23,698 nt of DNA from CAYJAQ01 sp964368275 (GTDB lineage: Bacteria > Bacillota_I > Bacilli_A > ML615J-28 > CAG-313): positions 1 to 23,698 of the forward strand of contig CAYJAQ010000021.1 in NCBI GenBank assembly GCA_964368275.1, written 5' to 3'. This document shows, piece after piece, positions 15,122-23,153 of this stretch. A model generated the notes under the pieces. The model had not been told where the DNA came from. It ran no database searches and saw nothing but the letters and a program-made list of their open reading frames with translations. How positions within the stretch are numbered: the stretch's first letter is position 1; each line of letters opens with the position of its first letter. The position numbers were made by a program, and so were the translations under genes.

Positions 15122-15776
15122 TCAAGCAATAAAAACTAAATTACCAGATTTTTCAGTAATTGCGTATACTATGCAAGTTGATAACCAAACAACAACTGCC
15201 GTAGATGAATTATTAAGTGATGTTATGGCCAAATATCATAATTATTGTGATATTCTTGAAGTTGTAAATATTCCAAAAATAAAAGTTTCACGTGATGGAT
15301 ATAAAAAATTAGGCAAAGATCCTAGCCGTTATCGTTTAGCAACAGAGTCGCTTTTTAGAAGAGTAGTTAAGGGTTTAGATTTATATCGACTCGGTGACAT
15401 AGTTGATCTTGGTAATATCCTATCAATTGAAACAATGCGAAGTGTTTGTGTTGTTGATGCTGATAAAGTAGAAGGCGATATTTACATTCGCTTAGGAACG
15501 GAAGAAGATGATTATTATGGGATTAATCGTGGCAAAATTAATGTCACTAAAATTCCCGTTTATACAGATATTGTCGGCCCATTTGGTACTCCGACTAGTG
15601 ATACCGAAAGAACAGCCGTTACGCCTAATACTAGTAATATCTTGGTGATGCTAATTTGCTTTGATAAAAATGATATTGAAAAGGACCAAGCACTATTACT
15701 TGATCTATACAAAAAATACGCTAATGCTAGTAACATTGTTAGCATAGCAATTAGAGGTGAAAGTTATGATGAATGA
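15105..15776 (+). CDS. Stand-alone B3/B4 tRNA-binding domain protein
   Basis: A 223-residue protein made of the B3/B4 domain found in the beta subunit of phenylalanyl-tRNA synthetase. The signature DPSRYRLATESLFRRV, then LYRLGDIVDLGNILS, then GPFGTPTSDTERTAVT match the stand-alone family. In PheT this domain hydrolyses mischarged Tyr-tRNA(Phe); the free proteins are thought to act on aminoacyl-tRNA or related substrates, but a role is not settled. I start at ATG 15105 because GAGGT (15092-15096) lies eight bases before; a TTG at 15090 has no ribosome site. It overlaps the coiled-coil gene by 17 bases and glnS by 11, placing it next to a tRNA synthetase, which fits a translation-quality role (inference). 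Confidence 0.87.
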   Translation: MKVTISQAIKTKLPDFSVIAYTMQVDNQTTTAVDELLSDVMAKYHNYCDILEVVNIPKIKVSRDGYKKLGKDPSRYRLATESLFRRVVKGLDLYRLGDIVDLGNILSIETMRSVCVVDADKVEGDIYIRLGTEEDDYYGINRGKINVTKIPVYTDIVGPFGTPTSDTERTAVTPNTSNILVMLICFDKNDIEKDQALLLDLYKKYANASNIVSIAIRGESYDE

Positions 15777-17409
15777 TACATCTAATTTTATAAAAACAAT
15801 AATGAAAAATGAACTTGAGTCGGGAAAAGTTGATCATATTTTGACGCGTTTCCCACCAGAGCCCAATGCCTATTTACACATTGGTCATGCACGGGCTATT
15901 ATTACTAATTTTGAACTAGCAAAGTCTTTTTCAGGTGCTACCAATTTAAGATTTGATGACACTAATCCGGTAAAAGAAGATGTTGAGTTTATTGATGCAA
16001 TTAAAGAAGACATTAAATGGTTAGGATATGAACCGCGTATTACGGTATATGGTTCTAGTTATTTTGATCAAACTTTTGACAAAGCCCTATTATTAATTAA
16101 GAAAGGTTTAGCATTTGTTTGTGACTTAAGTCAAGAAGAAATGAGCGAATATCGCGGTGATGCTACCAAACCAGGTAAAAATTCACCTTGGCGCAATCGC
16201 TCAATTGAGGAAAATCTAAAACTATTTATGGAAATGCGTGAAGGTAAGTACCCTAATGGGGCCAAAACTTTACGTGCTAAGATTGATATGGCTAGTCCTA
16301 ATATCAATATGCGTGACCCAGTATTATACCGAATCATTCACATTGATCATCATCAAACAGGTAATAAGTGGTGTATTTACCCAATGTATGATTTTGCTCA
16401 TCCACTTCAAGATTCATTTGAAAATATTACTCATTCATTATGCAGCTTAGAATATGAAGACCATCGACCTTTATATGATTGGGTTATTAATAACTGTGAA
16501 GTAGTTAATAAACCAAGACAGATTGAATTCGGCCGTTTAAATATTACCAATGCTATTATGAGCAAACGGTACTTAAAACAATTAGTGGATGAAAAATTAG
16601 TTAATGGATATGATGATCCTCGGATGCCAACCCTAGTAGGGTTAAAAAGACGTGGCTTTACGCCAGAGTCAATTAAAGAGTTTATTATTTCAACAGGTTT
16701 ATCGAAGATTAATTCAACAGTTGATTTTGCAATGTTGGAACATTTCTTAAGAGAAGACTTGAAAATGAAAGCAGTACGACCAATGGCTATTCTCAATCCA
16801 TTAAAGGTTGTTATTACAAACTATCCTGAAGGTGTTGTCGAAACCCTTCCAGCTTTAAATAATAATGAAAATGAAGAATTAGGAACTCGTGAAATTACTT
16901 TTTCACGCAACATTTATATTGAAAGAGAAGACTTTATTGTTGAAAAACCAAACAAACATTGGAAACGTCTAGCAAAAGATGTTGAAGTAAGATTAATGAA
17001 TGCTTACTTCATTAAATGTAATGAAGTCATCTATGATGAGAATGGCGAGATTGTTGAGATTCATTGCACATATGATCCAGCTACTAAATCAGGTAGTGGT
17101 TTTAATGAAAGAAAACCAAATGGAACAATTCATTTTGTGGATGCTTCAACAGCCATACCTGCTGCTTTCAATTTATTTGAACCCTTAATCTTAGACAGCG
17201 TAGCATCTAGCGATAATTTCAAAGAACGACTTAATCCGAACTCTTGGACTATCCAACATGGTTATGTTGAAAAGAGTTTAGCAATGACAAAACCAGGGGA
17301 CAAATACCAATTTGTCCGTAATGGTTATTATGCAACCGATTATGATTCGAAAGGAAATAAGTTGATTTTTAATCGCATTGTTAATTTAAAATCATCTTTT
17401 ACAGTATAA
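15766..17409 (+). CDS. glnS: Glutaminyl-tRNA synthetase GlnRS
   Basis: A 547-residue class I synthetase of normal GlnRS length. FPPEPNAYLHIGHARAI contains HIGH (38-41); FDDTNP and the KMSKS-type loop MSKR (265-268) follow, and a beta-barrel anticodon domain fills the second half, ending with YATDYDSKG and NRIVNLKSS. It attaches Gln directly to tRNA(Gln); many Firmicutes instead use the GatCAB route, so glnS marks a lineage that acquired the enzyme. The PPEPNAYLHIGH form separates it from GltX. ATG 15766 is five bases after AGAGGTGA; ATG 15769 is equally acceptable, and a GTG at 15757 falls inside that site. Two bases separate its stop from pcrA. Confidence 0.95.
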   Translation: MMNDTSNFIKTIMKNELESGKVDHILTRFPPEPNAYLHIGHARAIITNFELAKSFSGATNLRFDDTNPVKEDVEFIDAIKEDIKWLGYEPRITVYGSSYFDQTFDKALLLIKKGLAFVCDLSQEEMSEYRGDATKPGKNSPWRNRSIEENLKLFMEMREGKYPNGAKTLRAKIDMASPNINMRDPVLYRIIHIDHHQTGNKWCIYPMYDFAHPLQDSFENITHSLCSLEYEDHRPLYDWVINNCEVVNKPRQIEFGRLNITNAIMSKRYLKQLVDEKLVNGYDDPRMPTLVGLKRRGFTPESIKEFIISTGLSKINSTVDFAMLEHFLREDLKMKAVRPMAILNPLKVVITNYPEGVVETLPALNNNENEELGTREITFSRNIYIEREDFIVEKPNKHWKRLAKDVEVRLMNAYFIKCNEVIYDENGEIVEIHCTYDPATKSGSGFNERKPNGTIHFVDASTAIPAAFNLFEPLILDSVASSDNFKERLNPNSWTIQHGYVEKSLAMTKPGDKYQFVRNGYYATDYDSKGNKLIFNRIVNLKSSFTV

Positions 17410-17411
17410 AT

Positions 17412-19490
17412 ATGTTAGATTATATGACCAAATTAAATGATTCGCAATTAGAGGCAGTAAAGACGGTAGAAGGTCCTGTCTTAGTTTTTGCAGGAGCAGG
17501 AACGGGAAAAACGCGGACACTAACATCACGAATTACTTACATGATAAAAGAATGTGGTATTGCACCATATAATATTTTAGCAATCACTTTCACTAAAAAA
17601 GCTACTAATGAAATGCGTGAACGAATCGAAGCTAGTGTTGGTGAATTAGCTCGCTTTGTTGGTATTTCAACTATTCATGCTCTTTGTGCAAAGATTTTAC
17701 GACAAACAATTCATGTAGTTGGTTATAGTAATAATTTTGAAATAATTGACGATGAAGATTCACTAAAGATTATTCATGATATTTACCGCACGGAAAACAT
17801 TGAACGCAAATATTTTTCACCAAAAGCAGCAATGAATGCAATAAGTGCCTATAAAAATGGCATAAGCAAATTATTTGGTATTTCCGAGAAGATTTACAAT
17901 GCATATCAAGAACACTTAAAAAAGAATAATCTAGTTGATTTTGATGATTTATTAATATTGACTCATAAAATACTTTTAGAAAATGTTGAAATTAGAAAGC
18001 ATTATCAAGATAAGTATCGCTATATTTTAGTTGATGAGTTCCAAGATACCAATGCTTTACAATATGAAATAGTAAAACTATTAGCAGGTGATGCCCAAAA
18101 TGTGTTTGCAGTTGGTGACGATGACCAAAGTATTTACTCATTTAGAGGTGCTCGCGTTGACAATATGTACCTTTTCTTAGAGGAATTCAAAAAAGTTAAG
18201 AAGATTATTTTGAATAAAAACTATCGTTCAACCAATGCTATTTTAAAAGGTGCTAATAGTGTTATTGCCAATAATCAAATGCGTGAAGATAAGAAACTCA
18301 TTAGTGATATTGAGGGCACTTATAATGATGTAACTGTTAATGAGTCATATTATTATGAGGATGAAGCTCGTTACGTTAGTAATGAAATTCGTAAACTTGT
18401 AAAAGATCGTTATGATTACAAAGATATTGCGGTATTATACCGGAATAATGTTGTTGCTCGTAACTTTGAATTAGCCTTCATTGAAAATCATATTCCATAT
18501 GTTATATATGGTGGCGTTTCTTATTTGCGCCGAAGAGAAATTAAAGATGTTGTTAGTTACTTAAAATTCATCATTGACAATGACAACATGATTCACTTTA
18601 AAAGAATAATTAATCAACCATCACGAGGAATTGGTGAAAAGACAATTCAAAAAGTTGATGATTGCATGAAACAAAAGAACATATGTTTATTTGATGCTAT
18701 TGAAGAAGTTCATAAAGAGAATTCCTCTTCTAAGTCACTAGCACTAGTTGAGTTTAAAAAGACAATATTAGAGTTGCAAGCATTGATTGATACAATGCCA
18801 TTAGAAGAATTCTTTGATATCATGATTGATAAAACAGGATATTTAGAAATGATTCAAAATGAAGATAATCAAGAAACAAATCGCGAAGCAAACTTAAAAG
18901 AATTTAAATCAATTCTATATAAGATTGAACGTAGTTTTGAAGATGAAGATTTAAAACATTCAGAGAAATTGAAAAGAGGTTTCGATGATATTGTCCTAGA
19001 TGAATCAATTGGTACAAAACAAAATCATAATTGTGTAGTTTTATCAACGATTCATTCAATTAAAGGATTAGAGTTTTCGGTTGTATTTGTGACTGCTTTA
19101 GAAGAAGGTATTTTTCCTGCTCTTCGAGAAGAAGCTGATTTAGAAGAAGAAAGAAGAGTAGCATATGTCGCTTTTACAAGAGCAAAAGAACGAATTTATT
19201 TGACTTGTGCAACGCGCCGTTTAATCTATGGCCGAATTGTGAAGAATATGAAATCACGTTTCTTAACGGAATACATTTCCAGCAAGGAGTTAACTGATCA
19301 TATCGAAGAACAAATGCAAAGACACCCGGGCACACCAGGTGAAATAAAAGTTGGTGACCGCGTATATCATAGTAATTTCGGTGAAGGTATCGTTATTACT
19401 ATTGATGATATGACAATTCAGATCTTATTTGACAAAGATCATAGTTTACGAAAGATTCTTAAAAACCATCCATCAATTACTAAATATTAG
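17412..19490 (+). CDS. pcrA: ATP-dependent DNA helicase PcrA/UvrD
   Basis: A 692-residue superfamily 1A helicase: Walker A GAGTGKT (28-34), Ia TFTKKATNEM, Walker B DEFQD (208-212), motif III GDDDQSIYSFRGA, IV NYRS, V STIHSIKGLEF and VI VAYVAFTRAKERIYL. The C-terminal 50 residues (KVGDRVYHSNFGEGIV...) form the Tudor-like domain by which PcrA contacts RNA polymerase. It acts 3'-5' in repair, replication-transcription conflict and plasmid replication. It is a little shorter than Bacillus PcrA (739), mainly by a shorter linker before the Tudor domain. The ATG has no clear ribosome site; it lies two bases after the glnS stop, so it probably depends on translational coupling. ligA follows after one intervening gene, a variant of the widespread pcrA-ligA pairing. 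Confidence 0.95.
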   Translation: MLDYMTKLNDSQLEAVKTVEGPVLVFAGAGTGKTRTLTSRITYMIKECGIAPYNILAITFTKKATNEMRERIEASVGELARFVGISTIHALCAKILRQTIHVVGYSNNFEIIDDEDSLKIIHDIYRTENIERKYFSPKAAMNAISAYKNGISKLFGISEKIYNAYQEHLKKNNLVDFDDLLILTHKILLENVEIRKHYQDKYRYILVDEFQDTNALQYEIVKLLAGDAQNVFAVGDDDQSIYSFRGARVDNMYLFLEEFKKVKKIILNKNYRSTNAILKGANSVIANNQMREDKKLISDIEGTYNDVTVNESYYYEDEARYVSNEIRKLVKDRYDYKDIAVLYRNNVVARNFELAFIENHIPYVIYGGVSYLRRREIKDVVSYLKFIIDNDNMIHFKRIINQPSRGIGEKTIQKVDDCMKQKNICLFDAIEEVHKENSSSKSLALVEFKKTILELQALIDTMPLEEFFDIMIDKTGYLEMIQNEDNQETNREANLKEFKSILYKIERSFEDEDLKHSEKLKRGFDDIVLDESIGTKQNHNCVVLSTIHSIKGLEFSVVFVTALEEGIFPALREEADLEEERRVAYVAFTRAKERIYLTCATRRLIYGRIVKNMKSRFLTEYISSKELTDHIEEQMQRHPGTPGEIKVGDRVYHSNFGEGIVITIDDMTIQILFDKDHSLRKILKNHPSITKY

Positions 19491-19498
19491 GAGAATAT

Positions 19499-20233
19499 AT
19501 GAAAGTTGTTGTTTTTATTCATGGCTATTTATCATATACGGATGATTTTTGTAATCTCCCTGATCAATTAGCTCCATACTATGATAAAGTTTTTCTATTA
19601 GGTTTACCAGGTTCAGGTCCTGATGATAATATTAAAGACTTTACTTATGAGAACGTGCTAATCTATGTTGAAAAAACAATAGCAGATATATATAAAGAAT
19701 ATGATGAAGTAGATATCATTGGTTATTCCTTAGGAGGTGCAATTGCGCGCGGAATCGCAGCACGCTACCCAGTGAATAAAATGATTCTCTTAACCCCTGC
19801 TTGTAAATACTTGTTTACCAAGTTTTTGATTAATCAAATGAATCGTTGGTATCAAATAGAAACAAATAGTGATTTAACTAAAGAGGAAAAGAAAGAACAA
19901 CATAAAAAGTTTAAACAGCGTAATAATTTTGCTTTCCGCTTTGGTAAAGAAAGAATTATTAAAAAATTTAGACTAGATAATGGGTATGCTTTTTGTAAAA
20001 TAGTCCAATACTATAACAAATTTTCAGGGCCAATCACGCCACCTACTCTTATTATTTGGGGTTACTTAGATGAAATGGTTCCCTATGCTTCCGTTAAGAA
20101 ATGTCTAAAAGATTGTACTAATCCTAAAAGTGAACTTGTTGTTATCAAAGATATTGGTCATATGATGTTACGAACAGATCATGAACCAGAGATAACATCC
20201 AAAATAATAGAATTCATTACAGAAGGTGAATAA
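19499..20233 (+). CDS. Alpha/beta hydrolase
   Basis: A 244-residue alpha/beta-hydrolase with a complete triad: Ser77 in GYSLGG, Asp191 in WGYLDEMVP and His221 in IGHMML. The oxyanion region FIHGYLS is at the start. A lysine/glutamate-rich cap (about residues 115-165) lies between the strands. No signal peptide, so it is cytosolic. The family includes esterases, lipases and peptidases, and no substrate can be read from sequence. AGGAG (19490-19494) supports the ATG. It is inserted between pcrA and ligA, which are directly adjacent in many Firmicutes; this placement does not suggest a DNA-related role. Confidence 0.88.
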   Translation: MKVVVFIHGYLSYTDDFCNLPDQLAPYYDKVFLLGLPGSGPDDNIKDFTYENVLIYVEKTIADIYKEYDEVDIIGYSLGGAIARGIAARYPVNKMILLTPACKYLFTKFLINQMNRWYQIETNSDLTKEEKKEQHKKFKQRNNFAFRFGKERIIKKFRLDNGYAFCKIVQYYNKFSGPITPPTLIIWGYLDEMVPYASVKKCLKDCTNPKSELVVIKDIGHMMLRTDHEPEITSKIIEFITEGE

Positions 20234-20234
20234 G

Positions 20235-22232
20235 ATGGATATTAAAGCTCAGATTAAACATTTAGTAGATACACTAAATCAATATGGTTATGAATATTAT
20301 GTTTTAGATCGTCCTACTGTTACTGACCTTGAATATGATAGCTTATTGCGTCAATTAGTACAATTGGAGCAAGAATATCCCAATGAAATATTACCCAATA
20401 GTCCAACTCAAAAGGTCGGAGACTATTTACAATTAGATTTGGATGCTATTGAGCATACTCATCCCATGTTATCACTTGCTAATGCGTTTAGTTATGATGA
20501 ACTACGGGAGTTTGATGAGCGTATATATAAGAGTATCAAACGAGCAGTTACCTATACTTGTGAATTAAAAATTGATGGTATTGCTTCAACTGCTCATTAT
20601 GATAATGGTTTGTTAACACTAGGAGCTACTCGTGGAAATGGTCTAATTGGTGAAAATATTACGAAAAATATGCTTCAAATTGCAAGCTTACCAAAGGTGT
20701 TAAATGAACATTTAAGCATGGAAGTTCGTGGTGAAGTTTACATGCGCAAAGATGTCTTTGAGAGTATCAATAAAGAACGAGAAAAAATAGGGGAATACTT
20801 ATTTGCCAATCCTCGTAATGCGGCTGGTGGAAGCCTTCGTCAATTAGACGCAAGCATTACTAAGAAACGGCGACTTGATCAATTCGCCTACACCCTTGTC
20901 AATCCTGAGCGTTACGATATTCACTATCAATCTGATGTTATGACCTTCTTAACAAAGATGGGATTTAGTGTTAATCCTTATTATGAAAAGTGTCAAAATA
21001 TTGATGAAGTAATTGCCTATGTTGAACGCTTTGCTACAAAAAGAAAAGAGTTACCTTATGAAACTGATGGCATTGTAATAAAAGTCAATGAGCTTGATTG
21101 GTATGATGAGATAGGCTATACTGTAAAAGTACCAAAGTGGGCAATTGCTTATAAGTTCCCTGCCGTTATTGCGACAACCAAACTTCGTGATATTATCTTT
21201 ACAGTAGGTAGAACAGGAATGATTACTCCAAATGCTGTGATGGATCCGGTGATTATTGCAGGGACAACAGTTTCACGTGCTACACTTAATAATGAAGATT
21301 TTATTGTTTCACGGGATATCCGTATTGGTGATTATGTCAATGTGCGTAAAGCCGGTGAGATTATACCAGAAGTAGTTAGTGTTGATTTAAAACGGCGAGA
21401 AGCGGATTTAAAGCCTTTCCAAATGATTACTCATTGTCCAGAATGTGGGCAATTACTAGTGAAGAAAGATACTGAAGCCGACCATTACTGTGTTAATAGT
21501 GAATGTGGTGGCCGCTGCTTAGAACAAATTATTCATTTTGCTAGTCGAGTAGCAATGGATATTGATGGCTTAGGTGAAAAACAGATTGAACAGTTATATG
21601 ATTTAGGCTATCTAAAAAATATTGTTGATATTTATCACTTAAAAGAATATAAATTAGAATTAGTTAATTTAGAGCGCTTTGGTCCAACCAAAGTAAATAA
21701 TTTACTAAAAGCAATTGAAAATAGTAAAAATAACACTTTAGATAAACTAATATTTGGTTTAGGAATTCGTTTCGTTGGCAGTAAAGCATCTAAAAACTTA
21801 GCAAAAAAATATGCAACAATGGCTGATTTAGCTGCTGCTTGCTATGATGAACTACTAAGTATTAATGATATTGGCGAAGTTATGGCAAGAAGCATTGTTG
21901 ATTACTTTAATAATGAAAAGAACTTAGCAATCATTCATGATTTAAAAGCGGTTGGGATTGATCCAATAAGTAAAACCGAAAGCAATAATAATCAGATATT
22001 TGCTAATAAGAGTATTGTTCTTACTGGCAAACTAGAAATGCTAACACGTGAGGAGGCAACAGCTTTAATCGAAAAATATGGTGGCCGTGCTTCTAGTAGC
22101 GTATCTAAAAAAACTGATTTTGTAGTTGCTGGTAGTGATGCTGGCAGCAAACTTACTAAAGCTAATGAGTTAGGTGTCAAAGTGATAAGCGAAGATGCTT
22201 TCCTTGCACAAATTGAAGAACTTGAAAAATAA
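20235..22232 (+). CDS. ligA: NAD+-dependent DNA ligase LigA
   Basis: A 665-residue LigA with all domains: N-terminal Ia domain binding NMN (YYVLDRPTVTDLEYD), adenylation lysine Lys112 in ELKIDG, OB fold (VGRTGMITPNAVM...), zinc finger with Cys401, Cys404, Cys419 and Cys424, helix-hairpin-helix region (DIDGLGEKQIEQLYDLGYL onwards), and a C-terminal BRCT domain from about residue 589. It seals nicks during replication and repair. ATG 20235 is one base after the hydrolase stop and has AAGGTGA (20223-20229) six bases upstream; an in-frame GTG at 20226 lies inside that site. It is the last gene of the groES operon; a strong terminator follows four bases later. Confidence 0.97.
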   Translation: MDIKAQIKHLVDTLNQYGYEYYVLDRPTVTDLEYDSLLRQLVQLEQEYPNEILPNSPTQKVGDYLQLDLDAIEHTHPMLSLANAFSYDELREFDERIYKSIKRAVTYTCELKIDGIASTAHYDNGLLTLGATRGNGLIGENITKNMLQIASLPKVLNEHLSMEVRGEVYMRKDVFESINKEREKIGEYLFANPRNAAGGSLRQLDASITKKRRLDQFAYTLVNPERYDIHYQSDVMTFLTKMGFSVNPYYEKCQNIDEVIAYVERFATKRKELPYETDGIVIKVNELDWYDEIGYTVKVPKWAIAYKFPAVIATTKLRDIIFTVGRTGMITPNAVMDPVIIAGTTVSRATLNNEDFIVSRDIRIGDYVNVRKAGEIIPEVVSVDLKRREADLKPFQMITHCPECGQLLVKKDTEADHYCVNSECGGRCLEQIIHFASRVAMDIDGLGEKQIEQLYDLGYLKNIVDIYHLKEYKLELVNLERFGPTKVNNLLKAIENSKNNTLDKLIFGLGIRFVGSKASKNLAKKYATMADLAAACYDELLSINDIGEVMARSIVDYFNNEKNLAIIHDLKAVGIDPISKTESNNNQIFANKSIVLTGKLEMLTREEATALIEKYGGRASSSVSKKTDFVVAGSDAGSKLTKANELGVKVISEDAFLAQIEELEK

Positions 22233-22235
22233 TAT

Positions 22236-22262
22236 GATTCTGTCTGTTGACAGAATCTTTTT
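22236..22262 (+). terminator. Terminator of the groES-ligA operon
   Basis: GATTCTGTC (22236-22244) and GACAGAATC (22249-22257) form a perfect 9-bp stem with loop TGTT, followed by five T. Confidence 0.92.
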
Positions 22263-22280
22263 ACTTTTAAAAAGTAAAAA
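22258..22280. repeat. 11-bp A/T inverted repeat next to the ligA terminator
   Basis: TTTTTACTTTT (22258-22268) and AAAAGTAAAAA (22270-22280) are exact reverse complements around one central base. The repeat begins in the T run of the terminator. It may add to termination or act as a protein site for the next promoter; no role is shown. Confidence 0.6.
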
Positions 22281-22365
22281 TTATTGAAGCAAATTGAAAT
22301 AGAATTTAACTATTCTTTAAACCATTTTTTATTTCTTGCATATTTTAACATAGGAGAGATAATTA

Positions 22366-23055
22366 ATGATTATAATTCAAAAATGGGGAGGGAGTCGCCT
22401 AAAATCAGCTCTCAACTTTAGTGATATTTTAGCTGAAGTTGAAAAAGTATTTAATCAAGATAATTATTTTATTATTGTTGTTTCGGCGTATAAAGGTATA
22501 ACTGATCAATTAGATGAAAAATACCAAAAACTAACTAATCAAAAAAAGGATCAAAAACTAGTAAAAGGTGAATTAAAAGTTGCTCATGATTTAAAACGAT
22601 ATTTTAAGTGGAATCATTACAAGAGTATTGTTTTAAATGCTAAAACAATGCCAATTATTACGGATGAGACATTTGGTGATGCTAATATTATTTTTATGAG
22701 TAAAAAGAAGATTAATGAGATGTTTGGTAAATGTCGAATAGTAATTATTCCTGGCTTTCAAGGTGTAACACCACAAAAAAAGTGGACCACATTAGGTCGT
22801 GGCGGTGGTGACTACACTGCTCTTTATCTAGCAAGTATGTTTGGCAATGCAAAATGTATGCTATATAAAGATGTTGATGGTATATATGTAGATGGGAAAA
22901 AGCAAACTATACTAACAATTGATAATTTAATTGCCCTTAATCAACAAGGATCTGGTGTTGTTGCTTTGAAAGCAACGTTACTTGCTAAAGAAAAAGGGCT
23001 TAATTTTGGAGTTGGATATAACGATGATAAAAAAACAAGGATAGAAAATAAATAG
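22366..23055 (+). CDS. Compact aspartokinase-like amino acid kinase
   Basis: A 229-residue amino-acid-kinase-family protein. It opens with KWGGS (residues 6-10), where aspartokinases have Lys-Phe-Gly-Gly-Thr. A GFQGVTP turn and TLGRGGGDYTAL (Arg145-Asp149) match the aspartokinase nucleotide/aspartate site, and YKDVDGIYVD follows. The end (GSGVVALKATLLAKEKGLNFGV) matches the usual end of the kinase fold. The ACT regulatory domains are absent, and the N-terminal lobe is about 50 residues shorter than in LysC. It may phosphorylate aspartate without feedback control, or another acid; the missing regions make this uncertain. AGGAG (22352-22356) supports the ATG. It is a single-gene unit after the ligA terminator; I see no convincing promoter in the 100 bases before it. 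Confidence 0.75.
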   Translation: MIIIQKWGGSRLKSALNFSDILAEVEKVFNQDNYFIIVVSAYKGITDQLDEKYQKLTNQKKDQKLVKGELKVAHDLKRYFKWNHYKSIVLNAKTMPIITDETFGDANIIFMSKKKINEMFGKCRIVIIPGFQGVTPQKKWTTLGRGGGDYTALYLASMFGNAKCMLYKDVDGIYVDGKKQTILTIDNLIALNQQGSGVVALKATLLAKEKGLNFGVGYNDDKKTRIENK

Positions 23056-23059
23056 TTTT

Positions 23060-23097
23060 AAAAATATTAATTTGTATAGCATTTTATGAATATTTTT
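23060..23097 (+). terminator. Weak A/T-only terminator-like hairpin
   Basis: AAAAATATT (23060-23068) and AATATTTTT (23089-23097) are exact complements around a 20-base loop, starting five bases after the kinase stop. There is no G-C pair in the stem, so the case is weak. Confidence 0.35.
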
Positions 23098-23110
23098 CAT
23101 TAAGTTGTCC

Positions 23111-23138
23111 ATAATATAAATAAATATATTTATATTAT
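23111..23138. repeat. 12-bp A/T inverted repeat upstream of a lipoprotein gene
   Basis: ATAATATAAATA (23111-23122) and TATTTATATTAT (23127-23138) are perfect complements around a four-base loop. The repeat ends two bases before the ribosome site AAGGAG (23141-23146). TTGTCC (23105-23110) could be a -35, but no -10 fits at 17 bases. It could be an operator or a hairpin in the leader. Confidence 0.55.
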
Positions 23139-23153
23139 ATAAGGAGAATGCTT

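Noticed and set aside
16238..16450. Forward open frame inside glnS in another frame
   Set aside because: It lies inside a conserved synthetase region, lacks a ribosome site and translates to low-complexity Ile/Leu sequence.
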